Positions 12,566 through 25,286 of a DNA stretch of 64,000 nucleotides are shown piece after piece. Where the stretch lies: positions 1 to 64,000 of the forward strand of contig QRFJ01004960.1 in NCBI GenBank assembly GCA_006176705.1, given 5' to 3'. A program made the position numbers and the translations under genes. The DNA comes from Cocos nucifera. Taxonomy: Eukaryota > Streptophyta > Magnoliopsida > Arecales > Arecaceae. Each line of letters begins with the position of its first letter. Positions within the stretch are counted from its first letter, which is position 1. The notes beneath the pieces were generated by a model. It had not been told where the DNA came from. It saw nothing but the letters and a program-made list of their open reading frames with translations, and searched no databases.

Positions 12566-14013
12566 TGAAGAAAAAACCTATTTTTTCGGCATAGGATTGT
12601 TCAGATTTGATTGGATCTAAAGAAATATTTAAAAAAATAAATAAATTCTAATCAGATCTAAGACTTTTTGAATTTGATCATAGAGATCTGATATTAAAAG
12701 TTAAAAATTAAATTAAATTATATTTAATTTTAAGTACCTAATTTAGTAATCTAATTATCCTACGATGATCCTGTTGATTTTTGAGATTTTGGAAGGAGCC
12801 ATGCACACACTTGACCTCTACCAGTATCCACTCAGATAGAATCTAAACATCTTCTCCTCATGAATCTCTCCTCTAAAAATTAGATCTGGATCTGATTTGA
12901 AAAGCCTTCAAAATAACTTCTGAGGGCAGCCTATTCATCTTACAAACACCGTCGCATAGATGCTGAATCTTGTGCCAAAAATCTCAGATCTTCAACTCAG
13001 ATTTATACCTAACTTTTTAGACATATAGAAGAGAGGGAGAGAGAGGAGAGAGAGGGCATGGATATCAGAGAGAAGGCTCCTTTGGGTGTGAAAAAAATAA
13101 ATTACATTGAGGCAATTTCATGAGAAGAGTTCTTATATAAGACATAGCACCATAAAGAGTCCCTTTTTTATCAAAAACCTTATTAATTCAACCATTGGGA
13201 CTCCTAGACCTGATCTACATAAAAAGCCCCAGATCCAATTTAGTTTTGATGCCAAAAATCCATCTGGAAGGTAGCGGCATGAAAGGATAAGGAAGAGTCC
13301 ATGTGTGTCTAGGACTCTTTCCTTAAGAGTTTGATCCAAATCAAACTCTATCAAAACCTAGTCTAGGCACCTCCAAAAATCATAAAATTTTGCACAACCA
13401 AAGGATAACTCATATCCTATGACATATCAAAAAATTAAAGCAAAATAGTTTCTAAAAAAAATTTTAAAATTCTCTGATCATATGACCATCAATTTTCTTG
13501 ATTAGGTCAACTATTGACCCTAGTCCAAATGCACTAGGAATAAATTTAATTTTCATAATTAATCTAATCTAGAATTATTCCAGTTAGATGAAAATAAACT
13601 CATTCAAAATATAGAAATGAGTCAAATCAAATTCGACTCAGTTGCGATGAATCAGAAAGATTATAGAAGGAGAAAGTTAGGCTCAATCATGTGCTAGCAT
13701 GATTACCTTGAACCTGATTTGATCTAATCTAAATCAATCGAACTATGTTAGCTAAATTGATGACATCCAAACCCAAATCCTTATTTGTATGATCCAGTTA
13801 GATTCAGTTTCATATGATAATGAGATATATCATGATCTCCATCATCAACATCATCGAAATATCATTCGATGGATCAGAACTTTTCTGATTCATACAATTA
13901 GAATGATCGATCATCAAAATCATTCTAATTGCTCCCAAAATCCACCAGTGAGACCTAGCAGTATATGGTGGCAACCCATTAGAACTAAAAGTGAACCACT
14001 CGGTGCAGCTACC
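12566..14013 (-). repeat. 5' LTR of element B, left piece
   Basis: Begins TGAAG and runs 1448 bp to GCAGCTACC, where element C starts with its own TGAAG at 14014. The LTR resumes at 24469 with TATGTGATTGGG after a second CTACC. With its other piece the LTR is about 2.27 kb, normal for the family. Confidence 0.92.
14009..14013. repeat. Target-site duplication CTACC, left of C
   Basis: CTACC directly before the C terminus TGAAG and again at 24464-24468 directly after the other C terminus CTAACA. The 5-bp length is typical for copia integrase. Confidence 0.93.
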
Positions 14014-16299
14014 TGAAGAGAAATCCTGATTTTCCAGACCAGGTTTGTTCAGATATGATCAGATCAAAAGATATATTTCAAAATTTTTTTTCTTTGATCC
14101 AGATCAGATCTGGAATATTTTAGATCTGATTATTATTATTTTAGAAATTAAAATAAAATTAGATAAATTAAATTAGATTTAATTTATCTTAAAGTGGGTA
14201 ATCCTATTATCCGTTGATGATCCTGTAAGCAGCGGAAGGTTCTGGATCAAGCCACACAAGTGCCTAGCCTCTACCGATATCCACTTAGACTGGATCTGGA
14301 GATCCTCTTCTTCTCTATCACATCTCCAAAAATCAGATCTGGATCTGATCTGGAGGATCTTCAAAACTCTTTTCGAAGATCAGCAGTTGTCCTATGCAGC
14401 AGTGCAGCCTTCTAGCTTTCAGTCGTCTTTCTTTGATCTGGATCGCACCAACCAAGAATCCAAATACTTTGGACGTGGAGAGGAGAGGGAGAAGGTGGGT
14501 TTGGCATGGAGGAAGAGGGGAGAGGCAGCCTTGGGGCGTGGGATTTCAATTCTCCAATCATATAATCATACAATCTGAGTTGGGCGCAGGGTCTTATTTA
14601 TAGACTGTCTGTGATCCAACTTCTCTTTTTTCCAACCAATCATAACTCTTTGTGAAATCAGATCTAAATTTGATTGGTGGGAATAGAGTCCCCTAAATTC
14701 CCTTAGAGGGTGCCTAAGACCAATCAAAGTTGGTTCTTAGGAGAACTCTAATCGAAATCCAAAAAGGAGATGGAGTCCCTATCCAACAGGGACTCCTGGG
14801 TGCCTCCAATCTTTGGCACACACCAAGGGTGGCGTGCGCCCTATTCCTTACTAGGTTCTGGTAGGAAGACAGGTCCCCACCAACTCTCCAATAGGTATGT
14901 GACACGTGGACAGAAGTCAAAGTGTCAATGGTCAACATTTGACCAATCAAAGGTAGACTTTTAACCAAAGTCAAAGAACGAGAAATGGTAGGTGACCAAA
15001 AATAGTAGGTAATGTCCTACAAAATAAGACAATCTTTTTTGACTTGGATAACCTCCAGTAAGACCATATAAAGGCCTCTGATTGAGCACAAACTCCTTTG
15101 ACTCAGTCAGGACAACTTATTTGTGATAGCAAATGAAGAACGTTAGGTTCAATCGAGTGCTAGCACGATTTCTTTGAACCTAATCGAATCTCATTCAGAT
15201 CAATTGAACTTGATCAGTTCAATTGATGATCACCAGATTCAAACTCTTGTTTGTGTGACCCAGTTAGGTTCGGTTCTATATGGTAATGGGATATCTCATG
15301 ATCTCTATCATCGACATCATCGAAACTCCTTTCGATGGATCAGAACTCTTCTGATTCGAACAGCTAGAATGATCGATCATCTAAATCATTCTAATTGCTC
15401 CCAAAATCCATTAGTGACACCTAGCAATATATAGTGGCAATCCATCAGAGCTGAATGCAAATCTCTTGGTGCAGCTACTTGTGTGATTAAGTTCTTCTAT
15501 CTTGAGCCCCGATCAGATTAGGGTTAAGGTGAACTCGTCAAACCCTAGTCTCTGTCATATGATGTAATCATTCGATTTCAAGTCCAATGTAAAAACCTAA
15601 ATAGAAACTCTTTCTATTATTTCACTCTGCAATGGCCATGGGCTTCTGGACTTGATTCTCATGATCATCATAGGGCTACTCCTCTACCACCGAGGTAGAT
15701 AGATTCCATCTTGATGCTATCCAGTTCCTACAATGAACATGCTATAGGCAACATACACCTCAGGATTCCATATGGCTAGGAGACTGAGTAATGGTGTAGT
15801 CAAACTATAACACCCTCTAGGTGAATTGCCAATGCACCTCAGGTCAAAGAACAAGATACACTACTGCAGCATCGAGTCAGCCATTGATGAGAAGGTAGAC
15901 TTCCTAATGACTACTCGAGATGGTCATGCTTAGTGCCCTCGTTCTCTAACGAATACCTATACTCTCGCTCTGATGTTTCCACACCGTAGACTCAAGACTC
16001 ATCTACTAAAGAGAAGTGATTGTACACCAACCTTCTGGATCAATCACCATCCTCATGATGATCCTATGGTCGGGAGCATTTTATGAGTTAATAATGATTA
16101 TTCATGTCTTAAATTTTCAACTCTTGAAAAAATGAATTATCATTACCATTAACTCAAAGGATGTATCACAGACACTAAATACACATATGTGATAGAAAAT
16201 AATCCATTTTATTGATATTAGTCAAAATTATAATTTTGCCCCTAGAAGTGTATTACAAGTGTCAGCCAATTCTGGCTTCTAGGGCACATATATCTAACA
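14014..16299 (-). repeat. 3' LTR of element C
   Basis: Plus-strand ends are TGAAGA and CTAACA at 16299. TATAAATA in sense lies at plus 14595-14602. A U3 inverted repeat (TAGAATGAT / ATCATTCTA, 15365-15373 and 15385-15393) is shared by all sister LTRs. Confidence 0.95.
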
Positions 16300-16310
16300 A
16301 TCTTTCACTT
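16300..16310 (-). promoter_or_regulatory. Element C polypurine tract
   Basis: Minus strand AAGTGAAAGAT, purine-rich, flush with the 3' LTR. It is the primer for plus-strand DNA. In G the same site reads AAGTGGGAGAT. Confidence 0.75.
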
Positions 16311-16474
16311 GTCCTAAAGTCAATTGGCTACAAATTTAAGTCCCATCTTCTCAAGGTGGGCTTCAATCTTCTGTTGGCCCAACGGCTTTGTAAGTGGGTC
16401 TGCCATATTATCTGTGGAGTTGACTCTCTTGTCTCGACATAATCCTTCTCGAGGTAATTGCGGATGAGATGGTA

Positions 16475-17824
16475 TCACCGTTCAATGTGCTTGGATTTTT
16501 GGTGAGACCTTGGCTCCTTAGCAAGAGCTATGGCGCCATTGTTGTCACAGTATAGAGGAATGGCATTTGATGGCATTACTCCAATTTCTGCAACAAACTT
16601 CTTATACCAGACTGCTTGCTTCGCAGCTTCTGATGCAGCGATATATTCTACTTCCATGGTGGAATCTGCTATCACCATTTGCTTGAAACTCTTCCAACTG
16701 ACAGCACTACTATTGCACATAAACAGACTTCCAGATGTTAACTTTCGATTATCTATATCGGACATGAAATCTGAATCAGTGTATCCTTGGACTTGGAGTT
16801 CTCCGTTACCAAAGACCAACATCATATCCTTAGTTCTTCTCAAGTACTTAAGGATACATTTCATAGAAGTCCAGTATTCTTCACCTGGATTTGACGGATA
16901 TCTACTTGTGATACTCACAGCATGGGCTATATCAGGTCGTGTACATAGCATGGCATACATGACGCTCCCTATTGCAGAAGCATAAGAAATCTTGCTCATG
17001 CATTCTATTTTCTCAGGTGTGCTAGGGCACATCATCTTGAAAAGATGAATACCATGTTTGAAGGGTATTAATCCCCTCTTAGAGTTTTCCATACTAAACC
17101 TCTTTAGTACTTTCTCTATGTACATCTTCTGTGAAAGTTCTAGCATTCTATTCGGTCTATCTCTATAGACCTTAATTCCTAGAATAAAGGATGCTTCACC
17201 TAGGTCTTTCATAGAGAATTTCTTGGACAACCATAATTTGACTGTTGTCATCATGAGAATATCATTTTCAATAAGGAGGATGTCATCCACGTACAATACG
17301 AGGAAGACAACAGCGCTCCCACTGACTTTTTTGAAGACACATGATTTCTCTTCGCTTTTGATGAAACCAAACGTTTTGATCACATCATTGAAACGAGTGT
17401 TCCAGTTTTGAGATGCTTGCTTAAGTCCATATATGGACCTTTGCAGCTTGCAAACCTTGTCATCAGTATCACTGGATGTGAAACCTAGTGGCTGCTCCAT
17501 ATAGATATCTTTCTCAAGATATCCATTCAAGAATGTCATTTTCACGTCCATTTGCCATATTTCATAATCGAAATAGGCTGCAACAGCAAGCAATGTGCGG
17601 ATGGATTTTAGCATAGCCACTAGAAAAAAGGTATCCTGATAGTCAATGCCTTCGCATTGACTATAACCTTTTACCACTAGTCTAGCCTTGAATGTCTCCA
17701 CATTTCCATCTGCACCAATCTTTCTCTTGAAGATCCATTTACACCCAATAGGTACTATATCTTTTGGTGGATCTACCAAGGTCCAGACTTGGTTTGAGTG
17801 CATCGAGTCAATTTCTGACTGCAT
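16475..17824 (-). CDS. Element C reverse transcriptase-RNase H, uninterrupted 449-codon block
   Basis: A long open block of the copia polyprotein. The RT domain spans about residues 13-250: VWTLVDPP near residue 13, catalytic Asp at residue 93 in QMDVKMTFLNG, and the YVDD box at residues 178-181 in LYVDDILLI. RNase H starts near residue 345: YTDSDF with Asp 350, Glu 393 in MEVEYIAASEA, Asp 427 in YCDNNG, and the HQKSKHIER block at the end. A stop follows HIER; the remaining RNase H tail continues in broken form to about 16320. The Met used as a start is internal to the polyprotein, so this is not a separate gene. It makes cDNA from element RNA and removes the RNA strand. All catalytic residues are present. 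Confidence 0.93.
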   Translation of the reverse strand: MQSEIDSMHSNQVWTLVDPPKDIVPIGCKWIFKRKIGADGNVETFKARLVVKGYSQCEGIDYQDTFFLVAMLKSIRTLLAVAAYFDYEIWQMDVKMTFLNGYLEKDIYMEQPLGFTSSDTDDKVCKLQRSIYGLKQASQNWNTRFNDVIKTFGFIKSEEKSCVFKKVSGSAVVFLVLYVDDILLIENDILMMTTVKLWLSKKFSMKDLGEASFILGIKVYRDRPNRMLELSQKMYIEKVLKRFSMENSKRGLIPFKHGIHLFKMMCPSTPEKIECMSKISYASAIGSVMYAMLCTRPDIAHAVSITSRYPSNPGEEYWTSMKCILKYLRRTKDMMLVFGNGELQVQGYTDSDFMSDIDNRKLTSGSLFMCNSSAVSWKSFKQMVIADSTMEVEYIAASEAAKQAVWYKKFVAEIGVMPSNAIPLYCDNNGAIALAKEPRSHQKSKHIER

Positions 17825-19050
17825 TACCTCTAGTCATTTCTCGAAGTCGATATCTGATATCGCCTCGTTGTAGGTTTTGGGATCATCACCATGAGCACCA
17901 TTACCTACGAGGAACATTTTCTCTACTTTCTCTGAAATAATACCTAAGTATCTTTCAGGAGGACGGAAAACTCTTTTCGATCTACGAGGTGGAGGAGGTA
18001 GTGTTCTTATTGGCTCAACCTAATTTGGTTCCAATTAGTCCTTAGCTCGTTGTACTTATGAGACTTTCTCATAAAGCTTAATCTGCTTTCCAATGCCACT
18101 ATCTTGAATAAACTATTTTTCAAGAAAGATGGCATGTCGACTCACAATCACATTATGGTCTTCTGGAATGTAGAAATAGTATCCTAATGACTCTTTAGGA
18201 TATCCTATGAATCGAGCTCTAAAGGACTTAACTCTAACTTGTCCGCTTGTTGTCTTTTGACATGAGCCGGACAACCCCAAATTTTGAGATGACTCGAACT
18301 TAGTTTCTTACCGTGCCATATCTCATACGGTGTGGTAGGAACGGTCTTAGAGGGAACCCTATTCAGTAGATAAATTAAAATTAACAATGAATGTTCCCAA
18401 AGAAAATCTGGAAGGTCTGTGAAGCTCATCATGGATCGGACCATATCCAATAGAGTTCAATTTCTCCGTTCTGAAACCCCGTTGAGTTGAGGTATTCCTG
18501 GTGGAGTCCATTGAGAGACTATGCCATTTTTCTTGAGATAGTCTAGAATTCTCGGCTAAGGTATTCACCTCCTCGATCTGATTGAAGAACCTTAATGAGT
18601 TTTCCAGTTTATTTTTCTACTTCATGTCTGAATTCTTTGAACTTTTCAAAAGCTTCAGACTTGTGTCTCATAAGATACACATACCCATACCTAGACAGAT
18701 CATCGGTAAAGATAATGAAGTAGACAAAATTGCCTCTAGCCGGCACATCAAATGGGCCGCACACATCAGTATGTACTAGGGCAAGGAGATCTGTGGCCCT
18801 TTCCCCATATCCAACAAAGGGAGTTTGGTCATTTTGCCTTGAAGGCAGGATTCATAAGTAGGATATGACTCAGAAGTCAATGGACTCAATAGCCTATTTT
18901 TCTCCAATTTGTTAATCCTATCTTCTGCTATATGACCTAATCTTAGGTGCCATAGATATCTGTCATTTGGACTATCCCTACGTCGTTTGGCATTCATATT
19001 TTGCTCGATAGTTAGAACAGGTACATCAATATGTAGCTGATAAAGACCGT
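17825..19050 (-). pseudogene. Element C GAG-pre-integrase and integrase, broken
   Basis: The pre-integrase block is in 18997-18776 (DRYLWHLRLGHIAEDRINKLEK with the Cys pair and HGKMTKLPL). The integrase core follows: the third catalytic Glu is kept near 18475, but the neighbouring Arg codon has become TGA, and a frame break lies near 18500. The block 18450-18205 holds the integrase C-terminal segment (FLWEHSLLI, then NRVPSKTVPTTPYEIWHGKK). The linker to RT (17825-18200) carries several stops. Not functional as it stands. Confidence 0.85.
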
Positions 19051-20257
19051 TAATAAGAAAACCATTTGCAATTTTATTTCTTTCAAATAAAGAATGTTAC
19101 AATGGTCCTTAAAGAAGGTAATCACATAGCCTTCTAGTGCTAAGCATGAAACAAAAATCAAATTCCTGCTAGCTGCAGGCACATAATAACAGTCTTTCAA
19201 AACTAAGTCTAAACCAGATGGTAATCGAAGAGGATATGTTCCCACGGCTACTGCAGCAACTCTTGCTCCATTACCGATGCGTAGGATCATGTCTCCATCC
19301 CTCAGCCTCCTGCTATCCTCAAGACCCTGCATGGAAGTGCACAAATGAGCACTAGATCCAGAGTCAAGCATCCAACTGGATGCAGAAGAAATTGTAAGGT
19401 TAGACTCAATAACGAGCATACCTCCAGAAGGACCTTCCTTCTTGTTCTTCAGGGTGGCCAGGTAAATAGGGCAATTCCGCTTTCAATGGCCGTCGCTGTT
19501 GCAATAGAAATACTTTCCTTTGACATCGGCCTTTTTCTTCGGCTCTGCCTTCTTCTTCTTTGTTCCTTCCACCTTCTGCTTTTTTGCAGACTTCTTTTTC
19601 TTTTCATAAGACTTTTTTTCGAAAGAAGTCCATTCCATAGCAAGAACTGAGCCTTTAGAACCTTTCATAGAAAGCTCAGCGGTAATCAGCATATTCATTA
19701 ATTCGGCCAAGAAATTTTGAAGTTTATGCATGTGGTAATTCATGATGAATTATCCAAATGCATCAGTCAAGGATTGCAGAATAATATCGTTCTGCAAGTC
19801 CAAAGTCTAACTTCACATCGAGCTTCTCAAGCTCTTCCATGTCCTTAATCATTGTCAGATAGTGATCTTGGACTGACTGCCCATCACACATCTTAGCCTT
19901 AAAAAGTTATTTCATGACTTGATACTTGGCTGCGTGACTCTGTTCACCAAACATCTCCTGCAGGTGAGCCAATATTTGGCGAGCAGTCCTGATATCTTCA
20001 TGTTGGCACTGGAGCTCATCAGACATCGAGTCCAACATGTAATATCTAGCCTTATTATCTTCATCTATCCATTTTTTCAGAGATGCTCTCTGTTCAATAG
20101 ATGGACGGGCTGATAAGGTGGGAGGGTCCTGGTCCAAAACATTGGTTAACTTCTCAGAATCCAAAATAATTTTGTAGTTTTTGAGCCAATCTTTATAATT
20201 GGGTTCGGTCAGTCTATGTGTGTCCAGGATACGTGCTAATGAGTTGGATGCAGATAT
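19012..20257 (-). pseudogene. Element C gag, zinc knuckle and protease, nearly complete
   Basis: Gag block 20275-19907 has ARILDTHRLTEPNYKDWLK and DEDNKARYYMLDSMSDELQ, the UBN2 region. The start codon aligned with the ATG of A and F is ATA (20257-20255). A frame break lies near 19900-19800, and gag resumes in 19743-19483 with a Lys-rich tail. The knuckle reads KYFYCNSDGH with Tyr for the first Cys. The protease block 19419-19012 (135 codons) keeps the active-site motif WMLDSGSSAHLC, the only copy here with DSG intact. Gag would form the particle; the aspartic protease would cut the polyprotein. Confidence 0.88.
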
Positions 20258-22110
20258 TTTTCTGTAGAGACTCAAAGATTCTAGTTAGATACTGTAATTA
20301 TGACTTGACCAATTTATTTAGGAATTTTATTTTTAAACAAATTAGCTCCTACTATTTTCTCGGATCCCTACACTCCCTTTGTAGAGATGCGAAAATCTCC
20401 ACGATTAATGATTTCTAGTGGGTGGTGCAGTCTCACCAACTGACTCATCACCTCACCTAACAGTTATTGGTGATGGGTTAGCCAATGAGTGAACAACTCT
20501 TATTCAATGATTCTCTAATCATGGTGCACCCAAACTTGGTCTCTAATTCATGAATCTTACCGTATCTGAAATATTAATCCACTACTTAGTTAAGTTAGAC
20601 CCACCATTTGCACAGACTGGGTTCCTAATTGAGTCTCTCACCGTATCCAGAATATTGAGTCCAACTCATCCTCCAACCCATAGCATCCAATGCCTAATAG
20701 ACATGGTTGCATCTTCTTGGTGCAACTGAGCCACTGTATCCAGTCGAGAACAATCAACCCCAGGAAGGGCTCGCACATCTACAATGGTGGAAGACCTCAG
20801 ACTTAATCTTTTCTTAGAGAGAATTGATTCAGATCTCATTAAACTAGACTTATCATAGTCATAACAATTATGACTAACCTAGTGGCATAGGTTAGCTCGA
20901 ATTATTGACCACCTCAGATCAAAACTGTGTCAACAAATATGGCCAGGTAAGTGAGATCGATGGAAGGAATATGCCATTAACTCGTACAAGAATGCATTCA
21001 GGTCGAGTAGCTTCCAATTAAAAATCAGTCGGTCGTATGTGCCAAACTTACCTTAGACACCAAATTGTTGAGTCAGAACCAATTGGGTTAGCCTACAATT
21101 CGGACTCTAACCTCTGAGCCTAATTAGGTCTTGCTTGATCGTGACTCGATCTTGACCCAGGCTTAATCCTATTAGGCTGGTCAATTTAAGCATTGTTGAT
21201 CCCCTCTAACCAACTCTTGATTCGGTTTGATCAACCGCTTAGACCTAATTAAGCTACCCAAGCCCGAACCCAGTATTATGAATATGTTTTAGATCTGAAA
21301 TTCTCAATTTTAGATCTAATTAATATTCCATAATCTTAATTTTTAATTAAGTAGGGTTCATAAATAAAAGATGCACAATAAATCCTAGGGTTTCGGGATC
21401 TAGGGTTTTGCAGAAAGTAAGTTTTGGATTTCTGATTAAGGACGAACGTGCAACACCCCTACACGTTATAAGAACACTCCATCGGAGGAAGGAGAGGATC
21501 TTTAAACCCTTCTTCATTCTTACGATTGGACAGCCAAGAGGAACGCCTTAATCAGGAACATGCAATACTACAAAACAGTTTTAGATTTATATCATATATC
21601 TCATATACAAATTAGATCTAATCATGGCATATTTTGCATACATCTCATATATCGAATCATGCATGTTTTCAAATCTAAATTATCTCATAATAATCTAAAA
21701 AATTAGATTTAAATTGATCTAATCAAAATAAATTCTAATTTAGATAATTATGTAGAACTATTCTACAACTAGTCTAAACATGCATCAATCACATCTCATA
21801 TGATATTTAAAAATTAAATAATTTTATTTGCTATTTTTTAGATGTTATTATAATTATTATAATATCAAAAAATAGTAAATAAATTGATCTAAAATATGAT
21901 TTAATTAAATTAAATTGAAAACATACAAGACTATTTTATAGAACTATTCTATTTTAGAACTAGTCATGCATATTTTCTAATCTCAGATCCAAATTATTTA
22001 ATTTTAATTTTTTCTGATTTTAGATCTGATCATATCTCATGTGACATCTAAAATTACTTATTTTCTAATTAAAATAAATTAAAAAATAGATCTAAATACT
22101 TTTAAAACCT
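20258..22110 (-). other. Element C untranslated leader
   Basis: About 1.85 kb, collinear with A, B and F. No coding potential seen. Confidence 0.72.
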
Positions 22111-22123
22111 TACTTTGATACCA
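22111..22123 (-). promoter_or_regulatory. Element C primer-binding site, mutated
   Basis: Minus strand TGGTATCAAAGTA. The first eight bases match the family site and three of the last five differ, so priming would be weakened. Confidence 0.8.
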
Positions 22124-22703
22124 GTTGAAGGAAAATCCTGATTTTCCAGACCAGGTTCGTTCAGATCTGATCAGATCAAAAGATATATTTTAAAATTTTT
22201 TCTGTTTGATCTAGATCAGATCTGAGATATTTTAGATCAAATCATCATTTTAAAAATTAAAATAAAATTAAATAAATTAAATCAAATTTAATTTATCTTA
22301 AAGTGGGTAATCCTATTACCCATTGATGATCCTGTAAGCAGTGGAAGGTTCTGGATCAAGCCACGCAAGTGTCTGGCCTCTACCGATATCCACTCAGACT
22401 AGATCTAGAGATCCTCTTCTTCTCTATCACATCTCCAAAAATTAGATTTGGATCTGATCTAGAGGATCTTCAAAACTCTTTTCGAAGATCAGCAATTGTC
22501 CTATGCAGCAGTGCAGCCTTCTAGCTTTCAGTCACCTTTCTTTGATCTAGATCGCACCAACCAACAATCCAAACACTTTGGATGTGGAGAGGAGAGGGAG
22601 AAGGTGGGTTTGGCATGGAGGAAGAGGGGAGAGGCAGCCTTGGGGAGTGGGATTTCAATTCTCCAATCATATAATCATACAATCTGAGTTGGGCGTAGGG
22701 TCT

Positions 22704-22711
22704 TATTTATA
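22704..22711 (-). promoter_or_regulatory. TATA box of element C 5' LTR
   Basis: TATAAATA on the minus strand inside GTCTATAAATAAGACCC, in the same place as in C 3' LTR, G and J. Confidence 0.6.
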
Positions 22712-22938
22712 GACTATCTGTGATCCAACTTCTCTTTTTCCCAACCAATCACAACTCTTTGTAAAATCAGATCTAAATTTGATTGATGGGAATAGAGTCC
22801 CCTGAATTCATCCTTAGATGGTGCCTAAGACCAGTCAAAGTTGGTTCTTAAGAGAACTCTAATCAAAATCTAAAAAGGAGATGGAGTCCCTGTCCAACAA
22901 GGACTCCTGGGTGCCTCCAATCTTGGGCACACGCCAAG

Positions 22939-23046
22939 GGTGGCATGCGCCCTCTTCCTTGCCAGGTTCTGGCAGGAGGACAGGCCCCCACCCTTGGCGT
23001 GCGCCCTTTTCCTTGCCAGGTTCTGGCAGGAGGACAGGCCCCCACC
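22939..23046. repeat. 54-bp tandem duplication in C 5' LTR
   Basis: Two copies, 22939-22992 and 22993-23046, each holding CCTTGCCAGGTTCTGGCAGG then AGGACAGGCCCCCACC. The C 3' LTR and both G LTRs have one copy. Confidence 0.9.
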
Positions 23047-24463
23047 AGCTCTCCAATAGGTGCATGACATGTGGACAGAAGTCAAAGTGTCAATGGTCAA
23101 CATTTGACCAGTCAAAGGTAGACTTTTGACCAAAGTCAAAGAACGAGAAATGGTAGGTGATCAAAAATGGTAGGTAATGTCCTACAAAATAAGATAACCT
23201 TTTCTGACTTGGACAACCTCCAATCAGACCATATGAAGGCCTCTGATTGAGCACAAACTCCTTTGGCTCAGTCAGGACAACTTATTTGTGATAGCAAAAG
23301 AAGAAATTAGGTTCAATCGAGTGCTAGCACGATTTCCTTGAACCTAATTAAATCTCATTCAGATCAATTGAACTAGATCAGTTCAATTGAGGATCATCAG
23401 ATTCAAACCCTTGTTTGTGTGACCCAGTTAGGTTCAGTTCTATATGGTAATGGGATATGTTATGATCTCTATCATCGACATCATCGAAACTTCTTTCAAT
23501 GGATCAGAACTCTTCTGATTAGAATAGCTAGAATGATCGATCATCTAAATCATTCTAATTACATCCAAAATCCACTAGTGACACCTAGAAGTATATGGTG
23601 GCAACCCATCAGAGCTAAATGCGAACCTCTTGGTGCAGCTACTTGTGTGATTAAGTTCTTCTATCTTGAGCCCTGATCAGATTAGGGTTAAGATGAACTC
23701 GTCAAACCCTAGTCTCTGTCATATGATGTAATCATTCGATTTCAAGTCTAATATGAAAACCTAAATAGAAACTCTTTCTATTATTTCACTCTGCCATGGC
23801 CATAGGCTTCTGGACTTGATTCTCATGATCATTATAGGGCTGCTCCTCTATCACCGAGGTAGATAGATTCCATCTTGATGCTATCCAGTTCCTACAATGA
23901 ACATGCTATAGCCAACATACACCTCAGGGTTCCATATGGCTAGGAGACCGAGTAATGGTGTAGTCAAACTATAACACCCTCAAGGTGAACTGCCGATGCA
24001 CCTTAGGTTAAAGAACTAGATACACTACTGCAGCATCGAGTCAGCCATTGACAAGAAGGTAGACTTCCTAATGACTACTCGAGATGGTCATGCTCAGTGT
24101 CCTCGTTCTCTAACGAGTACCTGTACTCTCGCTTCGATGTCTCCACACCATAAACTCAAGACTCATCTACTAAAGAGAAGCGATTGTACACCAACCTTCC
24201 GGATCAATCACCATCCTGGTGATGATCCTATGGTCGGGAGCATTTTATGAGTTAATAATGATTATTCATGTCTTAAATTTTCAACTCTTGAAAAAATGAA
24301 TTATCATTACCATTAACTCAAAGGATGTATCACAGACACTAAATACACATATGTGATAGAAAATAACCCATTTTATTGATATTAGTCAAAATTATAATTT
24401 TGTCCCTAAAAGTGTATTACAAGTGTCAGCCAATTTTGGCTTCTAGGGCACATATATCTAACA

Positions 24464-25286
24464 CTACCTATGTGATTGGGTTCTTCTATCTTGAGCCCCG
24501 ATAGGATTAGGGTTAAGGTGAACTCGTCCAACCCAATATCCGTCATATGAATTAATCATTCGATTTGAGTCCTATGTGAAACCCTTTATAGAAACTACTT
24601 CTATCATCTTCACTCTGCCATGGCCATGTGCTTATGGACTCGATTTTCATGATCATCATAGGGCTACTCCTCATCTACCGAGGTAGATAGATCTCCTATT
24701 AGTACAATCCAATTCTTATAATGAATGTACTATAGCCAACATATACCTCAGGATTCTGAATGGCTAGGAGACCGTGTTATGGTGTAGTCAAACTACAACA
24801 CCGTTAAGGTGAATTATCGATGCACCTCAGGTTAAAGAACTAGACACACTACTGCAACATCGAGCCAATCATCGATGAGAAAATAGACTTTCTTATGAAT
24901 GCTCGAGGTGGTCATGCTCAATGCCCTCATTCTCTAATGAGTATCTATACTCTCATTTTGATGTCTCCACACCATAGACTCAAGACTCATCTACTCAAAG
25001 GAAGCGATCGTACACCAACCTTTCCGATCAATCACCATCCTTATGATGATCCTACGATCAGAAGCAGTTTATGAGTTAATTATAAAAATTCATATCTTAA
25101 ATTTTTAACTCTTTGAAAATATAAATTATCATTACCATTAACTCAAAGGATGTATCACATACACTTTAAATACACACTATGATAGAAAATAATATTTTTA
25201 TTAATTTATAGTCAAAATTATAAAATTGCCCTTAGAAGTGTATTACAAGTGTTAGTCAATCTGGCTTCTAGAGTATACATCTAACA
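24464..25286 (-). repeat. 5' LTR of element B, right piece
   Basis: Resumes after element C with the repeated CTACC and runs to CATCTAACA at 25286. It aligns with the B 3' LTR remnant at 5917-6739. In sense this is the first part of U3. Confidence 0.92.

Larger units (their letters stand above)
14014..24463 (-). mobile_element. Full-length Copia element C nested in the LTR of B
   Basis: The only element with both LTRs, full interior and perfect TSD inside the window: 10.45 kb, LTRs of 2286 and 2338 bp. Sense order (right to left) is 5' LTR, primer site, leader, gag, knuckle, protease, integrase, RT, RNase H, polypurine tract, 3' LTR. The two LTRs are very similar by eye but differ by scattered substitutions, small indels and a 54-bp tandem duplication in the 5' LTR. 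It is the best reference copy for the family here, and one of the younger insertions. It is not autonomous as it stands, because gag lacks its ATG and integrase has stops. Confidence 0.95.
22126..24463 (-). repeat. 5' LTR of element C
   Basis: Plus-strand ends are TGAAGG (22126) and CTAACA (24463). It is 52 bp longer than the 3' LTR, mainly through a 54-bp tandem duplication at 22939-23046. TATAAATA in sense lies at plus 22704-22711. Confidence 0.95.
5727..25286 (-). mobile_element. Copia element B, split by insertions of A and C
   Basis: Minus-strand copia element. The parts in view are the right-hand 1013 bp of its 3' LTR (5727-6739), its interior (6740-12565), and its 5' LTR in two pieces (12566-14013 and 24464-25286) separated by element C. 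The rest of its 3' LTR should lie to the left of A, outside the window. The two B LTR parts share subfamily marks not seen in A or C, such as GAAACCCTTTATAGAAAC and TTAAATACACACTATG. B itself lies in the integrase of gypsy element D, with TCTGG (25287-25291) as the expected right-hand duplication. Confidence 0.88.

Noticed and set aside
16530..16985. 151-codon plus-strand frame over the RNase H of C
   Set aside because: Shadow of the real minus-strand RT-RNase H frame, which has all catalytic motifs.
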